36,495 nucleotides of DNA, from positions 1 through 36,495 of the forward strand of contig JALSJJ010000256.1 in assembly GCA_026989375.1 (NCBI GenBank), given 5' to 3'. Origin of the DNA: Rhodothermus sp. Its GTDB lineage: Bacteria > Bacteroidota > Rhodothermia > Rhodothermales > Rhodothermaceae. The translations under genes and the position numbers were made by a program. Below are positions 7,763 through 13,069 of the stretch, in pieces. The notes under the pieces are model-generated. The model was not told the origin of the DNA and made no database searches. It worked only from the letters and a program-made list of their open reading frames with translations. Every line of letters begins with the position of its first letter. Within the stretch, counting starts at the first letter, position 1.

Positions 7763-8308
7763 CTATGGCGAAAGGACCGTATCCGGCTCGGCCAGCGGCA
7801 TCCCGGCCTGCACCCACCGACGGATCCGGTCGATCCCGACCAGCCGGAGCAGCAGTCGGGCTCCCTCTTCCGTTTCCTGATAGAACACCAACTGTGGCGT
7901 GGCCGCCGCACCACCATGAAGCGCCCGCAGCCCCCGAAAGGCCAGGCTGGCCCACCGCCCGCCAGCCGCCACTTCGTGAAAGGGACCCATCCGCTCCAGG
8001 TGCTTCAGGCCGTCCGCAGGCGAATGACTGATGGCGATCCCGACAAAGTGCACGTCCTGCTGATGCGTTTCAGCATACGTCCTCACGTGAGCCTGCATCG
8101 TCCGCAACAGCGCCGGAAGGTCCGGGTGGTTGGACGGCCCACAGGTAGGCGAACCGATGTAAACGACCACCAGACGGGTATCGAAGGCGGGAAGCGCCGC
8201 AGCAGACAATTCCGAAGTGGCAAACAGCTTCTGGTACCACAGATACCCACCCCATGCAAATAAAACAAGGCTGATAAAGTACAGGCTAATAATATAATTC
8301 TTTCTCAT
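7763..8308 (-). CDS. membrane-anchored thioredoxin-like protein with CGPS (monothiol) site
   Basis: The protein is 181 aa. One N-terminal transmembrane segment (about 5-25) lies after MRKN, so the rest should face the periplasm. The fold is thioredoxin-like: strand LVVVYIGS, then the active-site position T-C56-G-P-S59, a long helix, strand FVGIAIS, and a late A-T-P-Q before strand LVFYQE that fits the cis-Pro loop. The resolving cysteine of a classic CGPC is Ser here, so it cannot do the usual dithiol exchange alone; CxxS proteins tend to trap or isomerise substrates. It is the last of three - strand genes, 8 nt after the beta-propeller gene. Its N-terminal codons are AT-rich like that gene, while its body is GC-rich. 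Confidence 0.65.
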   Translation of the reverse strand: MRKNYIISLYFISLVLFAWGGYLWYQKLFATSELSAAALPAFDTRLVVVYIGSPTCGPSNHPDLPALLRTMQAHVRTYAETHQQDVHFVGIAISHSPADGLKHLERMGPFHEVAAGGRWASLAFRGLRALHGGAAATPQLVFYQETEEGARLLLRLVGIDRIRRWVQAGMPLAEPDTVLSP

Positions 8309-8316
8309 TGACAGAC

Positions 8317-9459
8317 TTATATTTTTTCAAAATAATAAATATTAGGATATTCGTGATTTATGTTTATTACTATCTTAGATTTATCATCAATCCATAATAT
8401 TGGATAATCACTATTTGAAACAAAATATCTACCCTTAATATCAAACATAAAAACATAAATATTGAAATTTCCTTTCTTTCTTAATACATATTGAAACATA
8501 AAAGCGCCTCCATTTATATTCAAAATTTTAGGTATAAGTATCATTTTATTTGATTCTTCATAGAAATAAATAGCCCCATCTTTTTCTGTAAATCCACTTA
8601 TATTCACACCTTCTATTCGTGCTTCCCATATTAGATGGCCTGTATCTATATGATAAACCTGAACAATTGGAATATACCTGAACACAACGACAATAATTTT
8701 TTGATCCAAATCACAGATCATGTAATTTTTAGTTATATAATTCCATACTAATCGATTATCTGATTTATACTTGATTATCCCTAATGTATCCATTATTTGT
8801 CCACTTTTGTTTATTTTATATATGAAAGGAGTATTTGCTCTGGCTCTGTGTCCAGAGACAATAAGAATAGAATCACCTACACACAATCCACCGGATGGCA
8901 CAATTGGTAATGAAGAAATCGTTCTATGATATACATATCGTGTTCCCTCTGGCACAAACACATCGATTTTCATTTGACGATCCGCCACAAACAGTGTATC
9001 CTCTTCATCCAAAGCAATCCATTCTGGATATATCCATTCTCCTGGACCTTCACCACGAGCACCTACACTGAATAAGTATGCTCCTGCCGAATTAAATACG
9101 CGCACCTCTGCATTCTTTCTATCCAGGACAAAAATGCGCCCTCGACTATCTCGCGACACATCCTTGATCTCACCAAACATCTCCTCCTTTCTTCCTACCA
9201 GCGCTCCGATCTGCCAACGCGGCTGCATAGCCTGCAGCCGAGAGATCACGAGCTCTAACGAATCCTCAGATCTCATTTGATCGATATAAAAAATATGATC
9301 AAACGCTTCACGAGGAGGTAATAATGCTGGATCTGGGTGATAACGCTCTTTAACGTCCCTATTTTGACACCCCACTAATAATGCACAAATTAAAGATATG
9401 AATATACATTCAATTTTTAAAAAGTTAATAATTCGAATATTTATTATAAAATTTTTCAT
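8317..9459 (-). CDS. six-bladed beta-propeller lipoprotein (NHL-like)
   Basis: The protein is 380 aa. It has a long hydrophobic leader and a lipobox L-V-G-C31, so it is predicted to be a lipoprotein. From about residue 95 it shows NHL/six-bladed-propeller signatures: DVSRDSRGRIFVLDRKNAEVRVF, a GARGEGPGEW loop, then WIALDEEDTLFVADRQMKIDVF. Later blades are more diverged. Such lipoproteins are common in Bacteroidetes relatives next to small secreted peptides and thioredoxins, but their job is not established. Base use is odd: the last ~200 codons and the leader are very AT-rich while roughly 8950-9320 approaches the GC of the genome, as if the gene were a mosaic. No Shine-Dalgarno is seen. It is 26 nt after the peptide gene. 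Confidence 0.72.
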   Translation of the reverse strand: MKNFIINIRIINFLKIECIFISLICALLVGCQNRDVKERYHPDPALLPPREAFDHIFYIDQMRSEDSLELVISRLQAMQPRWQIGALVGRKEEMFGEIKDVSRDSRGRIFVLDRKNAEVRVFNSAGAYLFSVGARGEGPGEWIYPEWIALDEEDTLFVADRQMKIDVFVPEGTRYVYHRTISSLPIVPSGGLCVGDSILIVSGHRARANTPFIYKINKSGQIMDTLGIIKYKSDNRLVWNYITKNYMICDLDQKIIVVVFRYIPIVQVYHIDTGHLIWEARIEGVNISGFTEKDGAIYFYEESNKMILIPKILNINGGAFMFQYVLRKKGNFNIYVFMFDIKGRYFVSNSDYPILWIDDKSKIVININHEYPNIYYFEKI

Positions 9460-9485
9460 ACTATAAAAATCAATTTAACTTTACT

Positions 9486-9710
9486 TTATTCAGGTTCAAA
9501 GCAACTTTTTGTAACACAGTCATTATAGTTTATCATGTCACAATAAGTTTTCTCTCCTGTATTAGGAATACATTCTTCTATTCTACGTCCCCAAAAATCC
9601 CATCTTACATTACATTCATCTTCCTCACAGGGAGGAAGGGCGTTCGTTGACGCTTCAGGCCACAACACAGCCCCTCCCAGAAACGCCAGCGAGCAGACCA
9701 GCAGGATCAA
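9486..9710 (-). CDS. small secreted six-cysteine peptide (NVEALA-like in style)
   Basis: The predicted product is 74 aa from a TTG at 9710. A hydrophobic leader (about 2-17) is followed by STNALPP and a mature part of about 50 residues with six cysteines (C28, C33, C47, C57, C65, C70). It is acidic and carries no helix-forming repeats. Secreted, Cys-rich, with an N-A-L motif at the processing region, it resembles in style the NVEALA peptides of Bacteroidetes; I cannot claim homology. The start is uncertain: an AGGAGG (9734-9729) is 5 nt before a CTG (9723) that is one base out of frame and hits TAA at once, while the TTG is 18 nt from it. Thus the start may be weak, use an unusual context, or be damaged. 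It leads the three-gene unit with the propeller and thioredoxin-like genes. Confidence 0.5.
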   Translation of the reverse strand: MILLVCSLAFLGGAVLWPEASTNALPPCEEDECNVRWDFWGRRIEECIPNTGEKTYCDMINYNDCVTKSCFEPE

Positions 9711-9814
9711 CGCTTTACTTCAGGGCGCCCTCCTGTTTTGATTTGGTTGACCATGGATTGAATCTTCTTGAAATTTCTCTCTCGTCAAGTATTCATTTTT
9801 GAAATTTTAGTTAA

Positions 9815-10010
9815 TCAAAGGAAGTCTTCAAGAATACCTCCCAGGAAGGCGTCACTTTGCTGCGATAGCTCAGCCGTCGCCTGGTGAAACAACGCCAGGG
9901 CTTGCCGCGCCCGACGCATTGCCCATCATGGTAACCAGAGGCTCTCGGCACACCAGCGCATCACGCTCCCGAAAATCGACCCGCTCCACCCGGCAGCGGC
10001 GTGCGACAGC
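9815..10010 (-). pseudogene. decayed coding remnant, frameshifted
   Basis: On the - strand, 10010 to about 9920 reads openly as a GC-rich frame (containing RVERVDFRERDALVCREPL). A different frame then continues from ATG 9919 to TGA 9817-9815 as 34 codons (MRRARQALALFHQATAELSQ and on), a helical sequence. Joined by one frameshift they would make a single C-terminal fragment of about 60 residues. No family is recognised. It lies upstream of the AT-rich unit and next to the repeat field, consistent with an old insertion or deletion scar. Confidence 0.25.
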
Positions 10011-10032
10011 CTAATAAAAATTAAAATCACAT

Positions 10033-10177
10033 GCTCCCCCTCTCAGGGGAGCTGTCCGAAGGACTGAGGGGGTGGTCTGTTGAAAACAGCGTTGCGGTGA
10101 AGACAAAACGGTTAGCCTAATCAGGCGGAGGTGGCTGGAGCCCCTCCCCCTGTCCCCCTCCCCAATGGGGAGGGGGG
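10033..10177. repeat. palindromic repeat unit 1
   Basis: The left end is a hairpin (GCTCCCC/GGGGAGC) followed by a short stem GTCC-GAA-GGAC (10054-10064) and TGAGGGGG. The right end (10138-10177) is a C-rich run closing in CCCCTCCCC/GGGGAGGGG. The interior is not conserved with the other units. Confidence 0.75.
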
Positions 10178-10304
10178 AAGTCATAGAAGTAAAGCCTGAC
10201 ATTTAGTAGCTTTGCTGCTAAGTGTGCCTTTCCTGCAGCAAAAAGCCTGGGCTATCACTCTGCTGTTGCCTGTAATTGGTACTGCCGTAGAAATCAGAAA
10301 ATCC

Positions 10305-10441
10305 GCTCCCCCTGCCAGGGGGAGCTGTCGCGTAAGCGACTGAGGGGGTTATTCTCGGACCACAGCGCCAACCTCTGGGACAATAGCGTTGGTGGCGGGA
10401 CAGAGCCCCTCCCCCTGTCCCCCTCCCCAGAGGGGAGGGGG
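10305..10441. repeat. palindromic repeat unit 2 (best preserved)
   Basis: The left end is a 21-nt palindrome at 10305-10325 with 10-bp arms (GCTCCCCCTG/CAGGGGGAGC), then stem GTCGC-GTAA-GCGAC (10327-10340) and TGAGGGGG. The right end (10403-10441) is nearly identical to that of unit 1 and closes in CCCCTCCCC/GGGGAGGGG. Only the ends are shared; the roughly 60-nt interior differs. Confidence 0.8.
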
Positions 10442-10509
10442 ATACCTTGTAACAGTCTCCGCAGAGAGCCAGCGCCTACGCCACAAACAACCCTCCTCAC
10501 GGAATCAAA

Positions 10510-10673
10510 GCTCCCCCTGCCAGGGGAAGCTGGCTCAACGGGCCTGAGGGGGTCTTTCATCCAAGCAACAATGCTGACGTTTAGGCCAATAGCAAAGCCG
10601 TTCCCTATATAGAGTTCAGGCCACGGCCCATGGCAGCAATGTTTGGGATAAGCCCCTTCCCAATGGGAAGGGG
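10510..10673. repeat. palindromic repeat unit 3
   Basis: The left end GCTCCCCCTGCCAGGGGAAGC matches unit 2 apart from small changes, its second stem is weaker (GGCTC/GGGCC), and TGAGGGGG follows. The right end (10651-10673) is a shorter CCCCTTCCC/GGGAAGGGG palindrome. It is the longest unit, about 164 nt. Confidence 0.65.
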
Positions 10674-10755
10674 AACTCTGAGATACACGTCCAGCGATCT
10701 TAGGGCTTGCCACTAATCGTTGGAAGCTATTACAGGTCTGACGCACTGATGATTG

Positions 10756-10878
10756 GCGCCCCTTCTCCGGAGGAGCTGGCCCGAAGGGCCGGAGGGGGCC
10801 CTACACCTGACAGGAATACCGACATCCGGGACAATGTCAGGGGCGCAGGACAGGGCTCCTCCCCCATGGAGAGAGAGG
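10756..10878. repeat. palindromic repeat unit 4 (diverged)
   Basis: The left end is a degenerate form (GCGCCCCTTCTCCGGAGGAG), but the second stem is strong: GGCCC-GAA-GGGCC (10778-10790), then GGAGGGGG. The right end CTCCTCCCCCATGGAGAGAG is decayed. The 123-nt length is similar to units 1 and 2. Confidence 0.5.
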
Positions 10879-11328
10879 ACTCAGGAGAAAGCACCGGATT
10901 AACAGACGCAATCAGGTGTTTATACGTCCACTGCGAAAATCTTCGGGTTGACGAAGACAGCCTGGCGGATGCATGTCGAAAAAACGGTACCTCCTTTCTG
11001 GAAGAGCTGTTGTGCAGTGACAAAAAAAGGAGGTGCCGGTTGCCCCTGCGGCGTTGAAACCCGAACGAGCTCCGCAACCGAACGGGTAGCAGAGAGAGCG
11101 TCTCCTCGCGTTGCCAAGGTAAGGGAATGAAGTACCGTTATCCAACCAGTCATTCCGGGCAACACGGCGCTTCCTCAGAGACAAAGCCCATCCTTAGCCT
11201 GAAGGGGCGTCGCGCTGCGGACCGTCTGGAGTAGCTCTGTTTCGTCATCAAGAAAACCTCATGCCGCCCTCGCGCCGCAGGCATAGAACTGTTCGCCTGG
11301 CCATAGGCATCGGGGCCTTCTTGGTGCT
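10879..11328. other. gene-free stretch beside the repeat field
   Basis: I see no convincing gene. Short frames on both strands are low in coding character and have no recognisable motif. The only structure of note is a set of imperfect inverted pieces (for instance AGGAGGTGCCGG near 11028 against CCGGTACC-like sequence near 10983). It reads like decayed intergenic or repeat-derived DNA. Confidence 0.4.
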
Positions 11329-11832
11329 TCAGAGACGGCCCAGCCACACCACCAGGCCTATATTGGGAAGCCAATCCAGCCGGAACGTGCGCTGCCGAGT
11401 AAAGCCACCACGTCCTTCTCCTATGTCTACCACCACCCGTTCCTCCCATCGGGGAAAGGCAATCGCGCCCCCTTCTATGACTAACCATCGTCCCGGCAGC
11501 CACAACCGCACCCCGGGCTCCAGTCCCCAGACAATCGCACTACCCCCACCAAGTGGATCGGCCGCCCATACCAAATGCATCCGTCCGAAAACATCCACCG
11601 GCCCCTTCGTATGGGTGACCACCCCGGCAAATCCGTCGATCAGCAGCAGCAAGTAGCCACCCCCCAGCGTCCCATACACACCCGGACTGAGCTCTGCTTC
11701 GGCCATCACCCCTATTCCACCGATGATTTTTCCCTGTCCACCCCACCGAGGGGCATCCTGTCCATAACTTACCCATGCTGTTTTTCCCACCAATAGGCCC
11801 AGTACGAGGAGCAGCATCCTCCTTCCAAACAT
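11329..11832 (-). CDS. small exported protein of unknown function
   Basis: The protein is 167 aa from ATG 11832. A signal peptide (basic GRR, then LLLVLGLLVG) probably ends near residue 24 (VSYG/QD). The mature part is Gly-rich with alternating hydrophobic strands (GVYGTLGGGYLLLLIDGF; VRLWLPGRWLVIEGGAIAF; LDWLPNIGLVVWLG), suggesting a small beta-structure or outer-membrane barrel. No family is recognised. It is transcribed away from the AmrS-type gene, sharing an AT-rich 88-nt divergent intergenic region, and stands alone next to the repeat field, so it may be accessory. Confidence 0.5.
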   Translation of the reverse strand: MFGRRMLLLVLGLLVGKTAWVSYGQDAPRWGGQGKIIGGIGVMAEAELSPGVYGTLGGGYLLLLIDGFAGVVTHTKGPVDVFGRMHLVWAADPLGGGSAIVWGLEPGVRLWLPGRWLVIEGGAIAFPRWEERVVVDIGEGRGGFTRQRTFRLDWLPNIGLVVWLGRL

Positions 11833-11920
11833 CGCTCCTACCCGCTCTCAGCTTGGATGGAACCTTTACCCTGGAAAGATAAAATTACAAAAATTAGACC
11901 CGCTCAAACCCTTGTTTCTG

Positions 11921-13009
11921 ATGCGCATCTATACCGCCACAAAATACTGGCAGCCACTGAAAGATGGACGTGTTCAGTGCGACCTGTGTCCGCGGCACTG
12001 CAAGCTGCACGAAGGCCAGCGGGGCTTCTGCTTTGTCCGGATGAATCAGGGCGGACAGATTGTGCTCACCACCTATGGCCGTTCCAGCGGCTTCTGCATC
12101 GACCCGATCGAGAAAAAACCGTTGCATCATTTTCTGCCGGGCACCGCGGTGCTCTCGTTCGGGACCGCCGGATGCAACCTGGGCTGCCGTTTCTGCCAGA
12201 ACTGGGACATTAGCAAATCACGCGAGATGGATACGCTGGCCGACGAAGCCGCGCCGGAAACGATCGCGCGTGCGGCCGAAGCGCTGGGCTGCCGGAGCGT
12301 CGCCTTCACCTACAACGATCCGGTCATCTTTCACGAGTATGCCATTGAGGTGGCCCGGGCCTGCCACGCGCGTGGCCTCCGGACGGTAGCCGTCACGGCC
12401 GGCTACGTCTGCCCTGAGCCGCGGGCCGAATTCTACGCCCACATGGATGCTGCCAATGTCGACCTGAAGGCCTTTTCGGAGCGCTTCTACCGTAAGATCT
12501 GTGCCGGTGCCCTAGCGCCTGTGCTCGACACACTCCGCTACCTCTATCATGAAACCGATACCTGGCTGGAGATCACCACGCTGCTTATTCCCGGAGAAAA
12601 CGACAGCGATGCCGAGTTGCACGCGCTCACCGAATGGATCGTCACCCACCTGGGCCCGGACGTTCCCCTGCACTTCACGGCGTTTCATCCGGACTGGAAA
12701 ATGCGCGACCGACCGCCTACGCCGCCGGCCACGCTGCGCCGCGCCCGGACCATTGCCCTGAAAAACGGCCTTCGGTATGTGTACGTCGGTAACATCCTGG
12801 ACCCGGAAGGACAGAGCACCTACTGTCATGCCTGTGGTCGGCTCTTGATCGGCCGCGCTGGCTACCGGATTACCGCCTGGCACCTTGATGCGCAGGGGCA
12901 CTGTCCGGATTGCGGGACCCCCTGCGCCGGCGTCTTCGAAGCGCAACCTGGACACTGGGGTCCCCGCCGCCGGCCCGTGTGGCTCAAGGCCTTTGCATCC
13001 ACACCATAA
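11921..13009 (+). CDS. amrS: AmmeMemoRadiSam-system radical SAM enzyme (AmrS type)
   Basis: The protein is 362 aa. The radical SAM [4Fe-4S] motif is C85-NLG-C89-RF-C92. An N-terminal CDLCPRHC pair and KLHEGQRGFCFVR lead precede it, and FGTAGCNLGCRFCQNWDISK is the family's most typical block. YNDPVIFHEYA and FHPDWKM further support AmrS. The C-terminus has an extra zinc-ribbon-like part (YCHACGR ... CPDCGTPCAG), which longer members also carry. The reaction is unknown in detail: family members act with Memo (AmrB) and AmrA-type proteins, and neither is in this window. ATG 11921 is chosen over an in-frame TTG at 11912. It converges on RNR, whose terminator abuts its stop codon. Confidence 0.85.
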   Translation: MRIYTATKYWQPLKDGRVQCDLCPRHCKLHEGQRGFCFVRMNQGGQIVLTTYGRSSGFCIDPIEKKPLHHFLPGTAVLSFGTAGCNLGCRFCQNWDISKSREMDTLADEAAPETIARAAEALGCRSVAFTYNDPVIFHEYAIEVARACHARGLRTVAVTAGYVCPEPRAEFYAHMDAANVDLKAFSERFYRKICAGALAPVLDTLRYLYHETDTWLEITTLLIPGENDSDAELHALTEWIVTHLGPDVPLHFTAFHPDWKMRDRPPTPPATLRRARTIALKNGLRYVYVGNILDPEGQSTYCHACGRLLIGRAGYRITAWHLDAQGHCPDCGTPCAGVFEAQPGHWGPRRRPVWLKAFASTP

Positions 13010-13043
13010 AAAAGCGCCCGGTCCGAAAGCCGGAGCCGGGCGC
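13008..13043 (-). terminator. Rho-independent terminator of the RNR gene
   Basis: Read on the - strand, GCGCCCGG and CCGGGCGC (13043-13036 and 13021-13014) form an 8-bp stem around a GC-rich loop, followed by six T residues (13013-13008). It overlaps the TAA of the convergent radical SAM gene. Confidence 0.85.
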
Positions 13044-13069
13044 CCTGTCCCGCGCAAGCAAACCGTCGA

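Larger units (their letters stand above)
8240..9720. other. AT-rich island
   Basis: Base composition drops sharply from the GC-rich surroundings to long A/T runs and AT-rich codons (ATA, AAA, TTA). The left edge falls inside the N-terminal codons of the thioredoxin-like gene, and a GC-richer patch (about 8950-9320) interrupts it. This suggests transfer or recombination of the peptide and propeller genes into a resident locus. The boundaries are by eye. Confidence 0.7.

Noticed and set aside
10294-10746. 150-codon - strand frame through the repeat units
   Set aside because: It is made of repeat sequence, has skewed composition and no recognisable protein features.
10033-10878. CRISPR array
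   Set aside because: Units are 120-165 nt with unlike interiors and palindromic ends, unlike short repeats with uniform spacers; no cas genes are present.
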